Assembly (NCBI RefSeq): GCF_040819555.1
Contig: NZ_CP161920.1
Coordinates: forward strand, 1,363,001 to 1,427,000
From: Nitratireductor sp. GISD-1A_MAKvit
GTDB lineage: Bacteria; Pseudomonadota; Alphaproteobacteria; Rhizobiales; Rhizobiaceae
Length of the DNA stretch: 64,000 bases
Reading direction: 5' to 3'
Below are positions 44,799-54,029 of the stretch, one piece after another; the stretch's first letter is position 1, and each line of letters begins with the position of its first letter. A program made the translations under genes and the position numbers. The notes beneath the pieces are model-generated. The model did not search any database. It was given only the letters and a program-made list of their open reading frames with translations, and was not told the DNA's origin.

Positions 44799-46483
44799 TT
44801 CTCCACTCTCCTGCTGCCGAACCAAGCCCCGTAGGGCGGTAGTTTCAGGATGCCGTTTTCAAGCACTCCGCTGGTCGGGGCGTCTTCCATGGCCACATAG
44901 GCATCAAGATCACGCGAATGTTCAACCGGATGGCCAGACATGTTGATGGCAACGAGGATCGCATGCTCGTTCATCGAACGCTCGAAGATCAGCAGGTCGG
45001 AGCCTGCCTCCTTAAAACTTATGGCACCCTTGGCGAAGACGGGATGTCGGGCGCGGAAGGCAAGTGTTTTGCGATAATGGGAGAGGAGGGAGGCTGACCG
45101 CTCCTGTGCGGACACCGCCAGATGCAGGTGCTCCGGTGGAACCGGCAGCCATGGTTTTGCGTCTGAGAACCCGCCATTGGCGCCGTCTTTTGACCAGACC
45201 ATAGGTGTTCGGCAGCCATCCCGCCCCCGGAATGTCGGCCAGAACCGGATGCCATAGGGGTCCTGCAGGTCCTCGAAGTCGAGCACGGCTTCCGTGAGGC
45301 CGAGTTCTTCGCCCTGGTAGAGACAGACAGAGCCGCGCAGGGACAGAAGCAGCGTCGCCGTCATCTTGAGAAAGGCTTCGTGATCCTCCACCTGGTCGGC
45401 CCAGCGTGATGCGTGGCGCACGACGTCATGGTTGGAAAAGCTCCAGCATGACCACCCATCGGGGGCTTTTTCCTCAAACGCTTCGATCACCTCGCGAACC
45501 CGATGGGGCGTTGGCTTCTCCTGCGAGAGGAACTCGAAGGAGTAGCACATGTGTACCTTGTCGCCGCCGCTCGTATATTGGGCGACAATATCCAGTCCGC
45601 GTTGCGCGTCTCCCACTTCGCCAACAGCTGTGGTGCCGGGGTATTCATCGAGCAGGGAGCGAAAGCGCTTCAGGAACCGGAGGTTCTCCGGCTGGTTCTT
45701 GTCGTAGAGATGGTCCTGATAATTGTAAGGGTTGACCGCGGGGGCGATGGAAGCGTTGCGCTGCTCCCTTTCAAGCGGTGGGTTGTTTTCCAGCCCAGCT
45801 GAGTGAACGTAGAAATTGACCGTGTCGAGGCGGAAACCATCGACACCGCGCTCAAGCCAAAAGCGGACGGCATCAAGGAGTGCGTCCTGGACGCCGGGAT
45901 TGTGGAAATTGAGATCGGGCTGGCTCGTAAGGAAATTGTGCAGGTAATACTGACAGCGGCCGGTGTCCCACTCCCACGCAGAGCCTCCGAAAATTGACAG
46001 CCAGTTGTTGGGCGGGCTGCCATCCGGCCTGGGATCGGCCCACACATACCAGTCGGCGCGCGGATTGGTGCGGCTCTGGCGGCTTTCGATGAACCAGGGG
46101 TGCTGATCCGAAGAGTGGGAAATGACCTGATCGATGATGACCTTGAGGCCCAGCCGGTGCGCCTCGGCGATCAGGGTATCGAAATCGGCCAGTGTGCCGA
46201 ACATCGGATCGATTTTCCTGTAGTCGGAAACGTCATATCCGAAGTCGAGCATGGGCGATTTGAAAAAGGGCGATATCCAGATGGCATCGACGCCGAGGGA
46301 GGCGATGTAGGGCAGGCGCTGCGTGATGCCTTTGAGATCTCCGACTCCGTCTCCGTTGGAATCCTGAAAGGAGCGGGGGTAGATCTGATATATGACTGCG
46401 CCACGCCACCAGTCGGTGTCTATCCCGTTATGGCGGATGGCTCCGGGAGCAGGTTCGGTCGGAGCTTTGTGCAGAACATTCAT
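44795..46483 (-). CDS. aglA: Alpha-glucosidase AglA (GH13)
   Basis: 562 residues from ATG 46483. GH13 motifs are complete: region I DQVISHSSDQHPWF (119-131), the nucleophile in GFRLDTVNFY (Asp220), the acid/base in AVGEVGD (Glu289), and FSNHDVVRH (His352-Asp353). It is cytoplasmic and hydrolyses imported alpha-glucosides such as sucrose, maltose or trehalose; which one is not settled here. It lies between the permease gene aglG and aglK as in Sinorhizobium. Confidence 0.94.
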   Translation of the reverse strand: MNVLHKAPTEPAPGAIRHNGIDTDWWRGAVIYQIYPRSFQDSNGDGVGDLKGITQRLPYIASLGVDAIWISPFFKSPMLDFGYDVSDYRKIDPMFGTLADFDTLIAEAHRLGLKVIIDQVISHSSDQHPWFIESRQSRTNPRADWYVWADPRPDGSPPNNWLSIFGGSAWEWDTGRCQYYLHNFLTSQPDLNFHNPGVQDALLDAVRFWLERGVDGFRLDTVNFYVHSAGLENNPPLEREQRNASIAPAVNPYNYQDHLYDKNQPENLRFLKRFRSLLDEYPGTTAVGEVGDAQRGLDIVAQYTSGGDKVHMCYSFEFLSQEKPTPHRVREVIEAFEEKAPDGWSCWSFSNHDVVRHASRWADQVEDHEAFLKMTATLLLSLRGSVCLYQGEELGLTEAVLDFEDLQDPYGIRFWPTFRGRDGCRTPMVWSKDGANGGFSDAKPWLPVPPEHLHLAVSAQERSASLLSHYRKTLAFRARHPVFAKGAISFKEAGSDLLIFERSMNEHAILVAINMSGHPVEHSRDLDAYVAMEDAPTSGVLENGILKLPPYGAWFGSRRVEK

Positions 46484-46491
46484 GGGAGCGG

Positions 46492-47628
46492 TCAGCCTCC
46501 TTTGACGGACCCGGCCAGAAGGCCGCGGACCAGGTATCGTTGCAATGCGAAGAAAACGAGAATGGGCACCACGATGGCCACGAAGGCCGAGGCGGTGAGA
46601 ATTTCCCAGTTCCCGCCGCGAGAGCCAAGCAGTTCTCGCAGGCGGCCTGTCAGGACCAGCTGATCTTCGTTGTTGCCGAGAAAGACGGTCGCCACGAGCA
46701 GGTCGTTCCAGACCCACAGGAACTGGAAGATCGCAAATGAGGCCAGTGCGGGAAAGGACAATGGCAGGATGATCTTGCGGAATATCTCGAAATCCGAGGC
46801 GCCATCGACCCGTGCACTCTCAATGATCTCGCGAGGCAGGCCGGACATGTAGTTGCGCAGGAGATAGATGGCGAGCGGCAGACCAAAGCCGGTATGGGCG
46901 AGCCAGATGCCTATGAACGATTTGCCGATGCCGACCGTGTTGTAGAGGCGCAGAAGCGGGATGAGCGACATCTGAAGCGGCACGACAAGCAGGCCAACGA
47001 TGGCGGCGAGCAGGAGCACGCGGCCGGGGAATTTCATCCATGCAAGGGCATAGGCTGCATAGGCGGCGATGAGGATCGGGATGACGGTCGCCGGAATGGT
47101 CACGGTCATGGTGTTGATGAAACTTCTGCCGAGCCCCTCGGAAAACAGCACGTTTTCATAGTTTTCGGTGGTGAAGCGTGGTGGTTCGACGGAACTCACG
47201 AAGATGCGTTGTCCGCGACCGGGTTTGGGCTTTTGTGCATAGGCGATGGTATAGTCGCCATTGGATTCGACCGTGAGTGTGCCGCCTCCGCGCAATTCTG
47301 CGGTTTCACCGACCGAAAAGGCGGCAGGATTACGCGAGGAAATGCCGAAGCCAGTGACTTTTCCGGTATCGCCCTCGAATACATTTCCGGTGAGCACGTA
47401 GCGACTGTCTGCGAGCGTGGCGTTTTCCGGCGCCGCAGCACGTGTGACCATGTTGCGTTCAGATGAGGTAAGGGCAGTCCACCAGCCACTCAAGGCGAGC
47501 TGATCCTTGTCGCGAAGAGATGAAACGAGAATGCCGAAAGTGGGCAGGGTCCAAAGCGCGACGAGTAGCAGGACGGAAATGTTGACGGCCCAGGAGAGGG
47601 CAGGGCGTGAGCCGACGGGCGTGCTCAT
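46492..47628 (-). CDS. aglG: Alpha-glucoside ABC transporter permease AglG
   Basis: 378 residues, MalG-type, with six or so membrane helices and the permease EAA motif REIIESARVDGASDFEIFRK near 265-285. A large hydrophilic insert (about 40-155, with beta-rich stretches such as GTLTVESNGDYTIAYAQKPK) sits after the first helix; I recall this insert as a hallmark of AglG. Overlaps aglF by four bases. Confidence 0.92.
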   Translation of the reverse strand: MSTPVGSRPALSWAVNISVLLLVALWTLPTFGILVSSLRDKDQLALSGWWTALTSSERNMVTRAAAPENATLADSRYVLTGNVFEGDTGKVTGFGISSRNPAAFSVGETAELRGGGTLTVESNGDYTIAYAQKPKPGRGQRIFVSSVEPPRFTTENYENVLFSEGLGRSFINTMTVTIPATVIPILIAAYAAYALAWMKFPGRVLLLAAIVGLLVVPLQMSLIPLLRLYNTVGIGKSFIGIWLAHTGFGLPLAIYLLRNYMSGLPREIIESARVDGASDFEIFRKIILPLSFPALASFAIFQFLWVWNDLLVATVFLGNNEDQLVLTGRLRELLGSRGGNWEILTASAFVAIVVPILVFFALQRYLVRGLLAGSVKGG

Positions 47629-48761
47629 TTCAAGTCCTTCCGTGCTTCACGGACGTTCCAGATCATGATTGGCATGACCATGGTCATGATGACCAGCGCG
47701 ATGGTGGAAGCGCGACCGAAATCGAGGCCGCGAAACATCCAGTCAAACATGTAGTTGGCCAGTACCTGGCTGCCCCACTGGCCGTTGGTCATGGCCAGGA
47801 CGATATCGAACACTTTGAGGACCAGAATGGTGATTGTGGTCCAGACCACGGCTATGGTGCCCCAGATCTGGGGAATTTTGATCTTGTAGAATATCTGGAA
47901 GGGCGAGGCTCCGTCGATGATCGCGGCTTCAATGGTCTCCTCCGGGATACCGCGCAGCGCTGCCGAGAGGATCACCATGGCGAAGCCCGTCTGTATCCAG
48001 ACGAGGATCACCATCAGGAAGAAATTGTTCCAGAACGGGATCGTGATCCACGCTTGTGGTTCGCCCCCGAAAAAGGTGACGATGGCGTTGAGAATGCCGA
48101 TCTGGTCGGAGCCTTCGGCGCGGTAGTCATAGATGAATTTCCAGATCACGCTGGCGCCTACGAAGGAGATAGCCATGGGCATGAAAATCAGGCTTTTTGC
48201 GACATTGCCCCAGCCGATGCGATCAGTGAGGGTGGCGGCGATGAGGCCGAAAAAGGTCGCGGCAGCGGGCACCACGATCAGCCAGAGAATATTGTTGCGC
48301 ATGCTTTCGCGGAAGGATGCATCCTGCGCCAGCCAGGCATAGTTGGCGCCCCCAACCCAGCTTTCTCCGCGCGGTCCGTAGAAGGACAGTATGATCGAGT
48401 TGATCACCGGGTAGACCAGATAGATCCCCAGAATTACGACGGCTGGTCCCAGGAACAGCCAGGGCCGGATGCTGCTTGCGGCATTGATGTTTTCGGCCAC
48501 GCGACTGCCGCGTGGCGGATAGACCAGATCGAGCAATTTGTTGGTGCCCCAGAAATAACCGAAGCAGGCGGCCAGCCCAAGCGCCATGACCAGTACGGCC
48601 TGCACCAGTCCCATGTCGGGAAGGATGTGTTTGAACGCCGTAAAAGCAGTGGTCGCGCAGAGGACCGCGAAGCCGATGCCCACCAGCATGATGACCAGGG
48701 CGATTGCCAGATGCTGGAGAAATTTCAGTGGGGCGGTGAGGTTGGTTCTGTTTATGGACAT
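47625..48761 (-). CDS. aglF: Alpha-glucoside ABC transporter permease AglF
   Basis: 378 residues, MalF-type, with N-terminal helices (about 15-75), a PSRGSRV-like linker, then six helices and the EAA motif PEETIEAAIIDGASPFQIFY. It pairs with AglG. A hairpin-bearing spacer of about 88 bases separates it from aglE, which would let the binding protein be made in excess. Confidence 0.93.
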   Translation of the reverse strand: MSINRTNLTAPLKFLQHLAIALVIMLVGIGFAVLCATTAFTAFKHILPDMGLVQAVLVMALGLAACFGYFWGTNKLLDLVYPPRGSRVAENINAASSIRPWLFLGPAVVILGIYLVYPVINSIILSFYGPRGESWVGGANYAWLAQDASFRESMRNNILWLIVVPAAATFFGLIAATLTDRIGWGNVAKSLIFMPMAISFVGASVIWKFIYDYRAEGSDQIGILNAIVTFFGGEPQAWITIPFWNNFFLMVILVWIQTGFAMVILSAALRGIPEETIEAAIIDGASPFQIFYKIKIPQIWGTIAVVWTTITILVLKVFDIVLAMTNGQWGSQVLANYMFDWMFRGLDFGRASTIALVIMTMVMPIMIWNVREARKDLK

Positions 48762-48807
48762 GGCCTTATCTGCCTCACGGAGCGAATGTGCATTCCCTGG
48801 CCAGGGC

Positions 48808-48832
48808 TCCCGCCACCAGTGGTGCGGCGGGA
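48808..48832 (-). terminator. Stem-loop between aglE and aglF
   Basis: Stem TCCCGCC/GGCGGGA (48808-48814/48826-48832) with an inner CCA/TGG pairing, next to a CCCTGGCCAGGG palindrome (48795-48806). There is no T run. Such stem-loops after binding-protein genes commonly slow 3' decay or attenuate transcription. Confidence 0.55.
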
Positions 48833-48849
48833 ACCTTGCAACGTGCTGG

Positions 48850-50205
48850 CTACTTTATCGCGTCCCATTCTTTCTGGATGTCGGCGGCGACGTCTTTGGC
48901 GGATTTGCCGCCCACATAGTCGATCATGCCTGTCCAGAACGCGCCTGCGCCGACCTTCCCCGGCATCAGGTCGGATCCGTCGAAGCGGAAGGTGGTGGCC
49001 TCTGCGAGGATTTCCCCCTGCTTTCTAAGCGCGTCATTGGCATAGGCTTCTGAACTTACGCCGGTGTACGGGGTGAGAAAGCCCGACTGAGCCATCCAGA
49101 TTTCGTGAGCAATCGGCGTTTTCAGGAATTCGATGAAGGCGCGGGCCGCATCGGTGTCCCTGGTAATGCCGAAGACCGTGCCTGCACCGAGAACAGGCTT
49201 GCCAAGGTCCTTGCCCTCATAGGCGGGCATGTAGAAGAAGTCGGCATCAACACCCAGTTTCGTGCCTTCGGGGAAAAAGCTCGGGATGAAGGACGCCTGA
49301 CGGTGCATGTAGCATTCTGCAGGCACTCCGAAGAGGCCCTTCGGGCTGTCTCGAAAATCGGTGGAGGCGACGCCTCCGGCGCCCCCGGCAACGAAATTGT
49401 CATTGCGGGCGAACCAGCCGAACTCCTCAATGGCACCGACGACGCGTTCATCGTCGAAGGAGATCTCGTTATTGACCCACTGGTCATAGATTTCAGGTGG
49501 CTGGGTACGCAGCATCATGTCTTCGACCCAGTCTGTTGCCGGCCAGCCGGTTGCGCCACCCGACCCAAGACCGATGCACCAGGGCGTCTCGCCGTTGGCG
49601 GCAATTTCCTCGGTCAGCGTTTTCAGCTCTTCCAACGTTTCAGGGACCTGGTAGCCGGCGTCCTCGAAGTTTTCAGGAACATACCAGACGAGTGATTTCA
49701 GGTCGGCCTTGTAGGGAAATGCGTAAAATGCCTTTGTACCATCCTTGCCATTGTAGGAGCCAAGATCGACCCAGGAACTGCCCGCGGCATAATTGTCTTT
49801 CATCCAGTCGGCCGTCTCATCGCCAAGCGGCGCGAGGTGCCCCTTTTCCGCAAGATTGGCGGCCAGCCCCGGTTGCGGAAAAATGGCAAGGTCGGGCGCG
49901 CTGCCGGCTTCCGTGTCGATGACGATCTGCTGTTCGAACGAATCGGAGCCTGAATAGTTCACCTCGGCGCCAGTCGCCTCTTCGAAATAGGCAAAGACCG
50001 ATTCGAACAATTCCTGATCTGCCGAAAGCCATGGCCCGAAAATGCTCAGTTTCTGCCCCGTGAGGTCGTGGGCTGCCTTGAAGTCTTCAAAGCTCTGCCA
50101 GTTGAAGCGGGCGTCTTCCCCGGGCGTGAATTTCAGGTCGGCGGCGTGAACGGTGGTGCCGGCGAGCGAAAGGGCTAGCGCGCCGATGATCATGGGCGTT
50201 TTCAT
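48850..50205 (-). CDS. aglE: Alpha-glucoside-binding protein AglE
   Basis: 451 residues from ATG 50205. A signal peptide (about 1-22, TTVHAAD junction) leads to a family-1 extracellular solute-binding protein: FGPWLSADQELFESVFAYFE, APDLAIFPQPGLAANLAEKG, and EKGHLAPLGDE. It is the periplasmic receptor for the AglFGK importer. Its promoter region (50206-50490) is shared with the divergent aglR gene and carries two matching palindromes. Confidence 0.93.
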   Translation of the reverse strand: MKTPMIIGALALSLAGTTVHAADLKFTPGEDARFNWQSFEDFKAAHDLTGQKLSIFGPWLSADQELFESVFAYFEEATGAEVNYSGSDSFEQQIVIDTEAGSAPDLAIFPQPGLAANLAEKGHLAPLGDETADWMKDNYAAGSSWVDLGSYNGKDGTKAFYAFPYKADLKSLVWYVPENFEDAGYQVPETLEELKTLTEEIAANGETPWCIGLGSGGATGWPATDWVEDMMLRTQPPEIYDQWVNNEISFDDERVVGAIEEFGWFARNDNFVAGGAGGVASTDFRDSPKGLFGVPAECYMHRQASFIPSFFPEGTKLGVDADFFYMPAYEGKDLGKPVLGAGTVFGITRDTDAARAFIEFLKTPIAHEIWMAQSGFLTPYTGVSSEAYANDALRKQGEILAEATTFRFDGSDLMPGKVGAGAFWTGMIDYVGGKSAKDVAADIQKEWDAIK

Positions 50206-50283
50206 GGTTCCTCCACTGTGCGGCACGGGGCCGCTCCTCCTCAAGCACTGCGGGTTAAGCGTATTGAGAGAATTTCAGATTTC

Positions 50284-50300
50284 TTCAAAGCGCTTTGGAA
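50284..50300. promoter_or_regulatory. Candidate AglR operator, aglE side
   Basis: TTCAAAGCGCTTTGGAA contains the core CAAAGCGCTTTG, a perfect 12-bp palindrome with the central CG typical of LacI-family operators. It is 79-95 bp upstream of aglE and nearly identical to the site at 50462-50477. Confidence 0.75.
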
Positions 50301-50461
50301 TTTTTGTAGCATCAGTCCGTGATCGCTGTGAGTCAAGGGGTAAGGGGAAATGGAGTGTTAGGTCCCATATTTTTTAACGGTTTTAGAGAGTTTTTAGATG
50401 TAGTACGATTTTAGCGCTCAGGGGGGCTTGATCTGACTCTGGTCCTGTGAGACCAATCTTT

Positions 50462-50477
50462 TTCAAAGCGCTTTGAA
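50462..50477. promoter_or_regulatory. Candidate AglR operator, aglR side
   Basis: TTCAAAGCGCTTTGAA is a perfect 16-bp palindrome located 14-29 bp before the TTG start of aglR, overlapping where its ribosome-entry region begins. It implies autorepression. The centre-to-centre distance to the other copy is about 178 bp, which would allow looping. Confidence 0.78.
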
Positions 50478-50490
50478 TAAGGAAGACGCG

Positions 50491-51549
50491 TTGACATCCC
50501 GCAAGGCAATCAATTTGAAAATGCTCTCCGAGGCGCTGGGCCTGTCTCAGACCACGGTATCTAGGGCGCTGAACGGGTTTCCCGAAGTGGCAGAAAAAAC
50601 ACGGGCCCGGGTGATCGAGGCGGCGGAGCGCCTGAACTATCGCCCCAGCCCCAGTGCTGCAAGCCTTGCCACAGGCAAGTCGCGCATGATCGGCCATGTG
50701 GTCAGTCTGTCCGAGCATGACATGATCAACCCGCATTTCGCCGACTTCATTGCCGGTGCCGGCGAGGTTTATGGTCAAAATGGCTACGATGTTCTCCTGC
50801 GGCTTGCACCGCCCGAAGAGCAGGAGCGTATTTACCGCGATCTGGTGGACGACCAGCGTGTCGATGGGGTGGTGGTTCATGGGCCGCTGACCGGCGACAG
50901 TCGCATCGAGCTCCTAAACCGGCTTGGACTACCGTTCGTGGTGCACGGTCGCTGCGACAGGGAAGGGGCGGATTATTGCTGGATGGATGTCAACAACCGG
51001 CGGGCTTTCCACCGCGCAGCCCGTTTTCTGCTCGACCTGGGGCACCGGCGCATAGCGCTCATCAACGGGCTGGAAGGCATGAATTTCGCAGACCGTCGCC
51101 GGCAGGGTTATGAAGCGGCTCTGGAAGAGGCGGGGATAGGGCTCGATGAAAAGCTGGTTCACAGCGCCGACATGGTGGAGCCATATGGCTACTACGCAAC
51201 GAGCGAATTGATGTCGCTCGCCAGTCCGCCCACCGCAATTCTGGTTTCCAGCGTGTTGCCGGCGATGGGAGCGGCGCGCGCGTTGTCAGATCTCGACCTG
51301 CGTGCGGGCGAAGACGTCTCGATCATCGCCTTTGACGACTGTCTTTCCTTTCTGCAGACCGGGTACGGAGGCAGGGTGCCGGACATTCCCTATTTCACGG
51401 CGGTACGCTCCTCCATCCGGGAGGCGGGCAAGCGTGTCGCCCAGATGTTGCTGGAGCGAATCAGCGACCCTGAAGGCCCATTGAAATGCGAACTCTGGGA
51501 GGCCGATTTCGTGATCGGCCGCACCACCGCACCGCCGCCTCGCCGCTGA
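50491..51549 (+). CDS. aglR: LacI-family repressor of alpha-glucoside genes (AglR)
   Basis: 352 residues from TTG 50491, chosen because AAGGAAG lies 5-6 bases upstream. The LacI HTH is NLKMLSEALGLSQTTVSRAL followed by the hinge helix region AAERLNYRPSPSAASLA. The rest (about 60-345) is a periplasmic-binding-protein-like sugar domain. It is divergent from aglE, with two palindromic operators between. By context it represses aglEFGAK and perhaps the downstream bgl gene. Confidence 0.9.
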   Translation: MTSRKAINLKMLSEALGLSQTTVSRALNGFPEVAEKTRARVIEAAERLNYRPSPSAASLATGKSRMIGHVVSLSEHDMINPHFADFIAGAGEVYGQNGYDVLLRLAPPEEQERIYRDLVDDQRVDGVVVHGPLTGDSRIELLNRLGLPFVVHGRCDREGADYCWMDVNNRRAFHRAARFLLDLGHRRIALINGLEGMNFADRRRQGYEAALEEAGIGLDEKLVHSADMVEPYGYYATSELMSLASPPTAILVSSVLPAMGAARALSDLDLRAGEDVSIIAFDDCLSFLQTGYGGRVPDIPYFTAVRSSIREAGKRVAQMLLERISDPEGPLKCELWEADFVIGRTTAPPPRR

Positions 51550-51591
51550 AGGCGAATGAAACAGTCGGAACAACCAACCGGGAGCCCTCTC

Positions 51592-52947
51592 ATGTCCGTT
51601 CACTACCGGCAGGCAATGGAGCTCGACTTGTCCCGTTCGGATTTTCCCGACGATTTCGTATTCGGGGCAGCCACGTCGAGCTATCAGATTGAAGGCAGCC
51701 GGTTTGGCGGCTGCGGCACGTCGCATTGGGATACCTTTGCAGCAACACCGGGCAACACCGTGCGCAGCGAAGGGGGCGCGCTTGCCTGCGATCACTATCA
51801 CCGTTGGGAAAGTGATCTCGATCTTGTGCGTGATGCCGGCTTCGACTGCTACCGGTTTTCGACCTCCTGGTCGCGTGTTCTGCCGGAGGGGCGCGGGCCG
51901 GCCAACGCCGAAGGGCTCGATTTTTATGATCGTCTCGTCGATGGCATGCTTGCCCGTGGACTCAAACCCCATGCTACGCTCTACCACTGGGATCTGCCCG
52001 TGCCGCTGGCCGATCTCGGCGGTTGGCGAAACCGGGACATTGCGGGGTGGTTTGCCGATTACGCCGAAGTGGTGATGAAGCGCATCGGCGACCGTGTTGC
52101 AACGGCTGCCACGATCAACGAACCGTGGTGCGTGGCCTGGCTCAGCCATTTCATGGGCGAGCATGCACCGGGCATGCGCGACATTCGCGCCGCCGCACGC
52201 GCCATGCATCATGTGCTTTTGGCTCATGGGCGGGCGACGCAGGCAATGCGGGCGCTTGGAATGGACAATCTGGGGCTGGTCGCCAATTTCGAATACGCGC
52301 AGGCTGCCGATGACAGCGCCGCGGCAAAGGCCGCTGCACGCCTTTATGATGGAATCTATAATCGCTGGTTCCTCGGTGGGGTCTTCAAGCGAGCCTATCC
52401 GGAAGATGTTCTGGAGGGGCTAGGCCCTCACATGCCGGAAGATTTCGAGAACGATTTTGACATTATCGGAACGACGGTCGACTGGCTCGGCATCAACTAT
52501 TATACACGCAAGCTGATAGCCTCTGACGGGTCCACTCAATTTCCGGCGCTGAAGGAGGTGGAGGGGCCACTCCCCAAGACACAGATGGGGTGGGAGATCT
52601 ATCCGGAGGGACTGCACCACTTCATCACCTGGGTCCAGAAAAACTATACGGGTGAACTTCCCATCTATGTGACCGAGAATGGCATGGCATCACACGATGA
52701 GGCTGCAGGTGGAGCTGTTTACGACCCGGCGAGGATCGATTTCCTCAACCGTCACCTTCACGCGGTGCGACATGCAATTGCAGAAGGCGCACCCGTAAAG
52801 GGCTATATCGTGTGGTCGCTTCTCGACAATTACGAGTGGGCCTTTGGCTATGAAAAGCGCTTCGGCCTGGTGCATGTGGATTTTGAAACGCTGGAGCGCA
52901 CGCCCAAGACCTCCTGGCATGCACTCCAGCGCGCGTTGAGACGCTGA
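51592..52947 (+). CDS. Beta-glucosidase (GH1)
   Basis: 451 residues from ATG 51592 (GGGAG 7 bases upstream; ATG 51556 also possible). GH1 hallmarks: FVFGAATSSYQIEGS at the N-terminus, acid/base Glu177 in TINEPWC, nucleophile Glu362 in YVTENGMA, and the C-terminal WSLLDNYEWAFGYEKRFGLV. It hydrolyses beta-glucosides in the cytoplasm. It follows aglR by about 42 bases and is probably co-transcribed with it, so the same repressor may govern alpha- and beta-glucoside use. Confidence 0.93.
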   Translation: MSVHYRQAMELDLSRSDFPDDFVFGAATSSYQIEGSRFGGCGTSHWDTFAATPGNTVRSEGGALACDHYHRWESDLDLVRDAGFDCYRFSTSWSRVLPEGRGPANAEGLDFYDRLVDGMLARGLKPHATLYHWDLPVPLADLGGWRNRDIAGWFADYAEVVMKRIGDRVATAATINEPWCVAWLSHFMGEHAPGMRDIRAAARAMHHVLLAHGRATQAMRALGMDNLGLVANFEYAQAADDSAAAKAAARLYDGIYNRWFLGGVFKRAYPEDVLEGLGPHMPEDFENDFDIIGTTVDWLGINYYTRKLIASDGSTQFPALKEVEGPLPKTQMGWEIYPEGLHHFITWVQKNYTGELPIYVTENGMASHDEAAGGAVYDPARIDFLNRHLHAVRHAIAEGAPVKGYIVWSLLDNYEWAFGYEKRFGLVHVDFETLERTPKTSWHALQRALRR

Positions 52948-52953
52948 AGCGAA

Positions 52954-53737
52954 TTAGACGGAGCGCGTTGCGCCGCCGTCGATCCGTATCTTCGTTCCGG
53001 TGACGTAGGAGGCCCGCTCGGAGGCAAGGAAAACCGCCATGTTGGCAAATTCCTCAGGCTCGCCATAGCGTCCCATCGGGATGGTGCCGGCGGCAGCGGC
53101 GGAAACTTCTTCCACCGGTTTGCCGGAGCGGTCTGCTGCGGCGGTGTCCAGTTCGACCACGCGCTGGGTGTGAATGCGGCCCGGCATCAGTATGTTGACG
53201 GTTACCCCGTCCCGGGCGACTTCCGTGGCCAGTGTCTTCGACCATCCCACGATCGCAGAGCGGATGCCGTTGGAGAGTGCCAAAACCGGGATGGGCTGCT
53301 CCACGCCTGACGACGTCACGGTGAGGATGCGACCCCATTTGCGCTCGCGCATGGCGGGCAGAAGACGACCGGTCAGATGGAAGATGTTGGCAGCCATTGT
53401 CTCGAAATTCGAGATCCAGTCATCGCGTCTGGCATCGACTGCGGTGGAAGGAGGCGGGGCCGCCGGTGTTGTTCACGAGGATGTCGACGCCGCCATCGGC
53501 CAGGAGCTGCTCAGCGAGGTCATCAATGGCAGCCTGGTTCGACAGGTCGAGCCCGTAAGCCTCGACCGGACCGGCATCCGCCGGCAGTTCCCTGGCCCAC
53601 GCTTCGATCCTGTCCTTGCTGCGTGCGGCTGCAATCACGGTCGCGCCTTCCTTCGCCAGCCCCTGGGCGATGGCGGCGCCAAGGCCACGACTTGCGCCAA
53701 GCACAAGGGCGCGCTTGTTTTTCAATCCTAGGTCCAT
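52954..53737 (-). pseudogene. Short-chain dehydrogenase/reductase, frameshifted as sequenced
   Basis: The Rossmann N-terminus has LVLGASRGLGAAIAQGLAKE and LVNNTGG. The C-terminal part, in another frame, has VTSSGVEQPIPVLALSNGIR (the Ser...Tyr-like catalytic region, with Ser-Asn in place of the usual Tyr), TVNILMPGRI and the end YVTGTKIRIDGG. The break is at 53456-53459, where one extra G (plus strand) makes the C run four instead of three after GGCGG. Removing it yields 260 residues reading GGPPPST. The substrate is unknown. It is convergent with the beta-glucosidase gene. Confidence 0.8.
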
Positions 53738-54029
53738 CGACAAATTCCCGGGTTGTTGCACTGCATTCGCAGCGTGTTCAAAACACGCACGCAGTGATGA
53801 ATGATGGGTTTTCTCACCTATGATGAGACCGTGCGATTGGGCACGATTCAGAACAGGATTGCAAGTCTCGAGGGGACGCTGTACAGCGATCCACCGCTCG
53901 ACGCAGGGCCTTCAAATCTTGGTAACGGTCCGTCTCCGAATGTTACGACTTCTGCCGAAACTAAACCGCAATTGATGCGTTCAAAGCGCGTGGTTTCATC
54001 CTGAGTTTCATTGCATACGAGTTCCTTAT

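Noticed and set aside
47607..49028. 473-codon open frame on the plus strand opposite aglF
   Set aside because: Shadow frame. Its translation is acidic and patternless, while aglF on the other strand is complete.
53801..54004. 67-codon open frame before opgG
   Set aside because: No ribosome site, no family resemblance, and it occupies the expected opgG promoter region.
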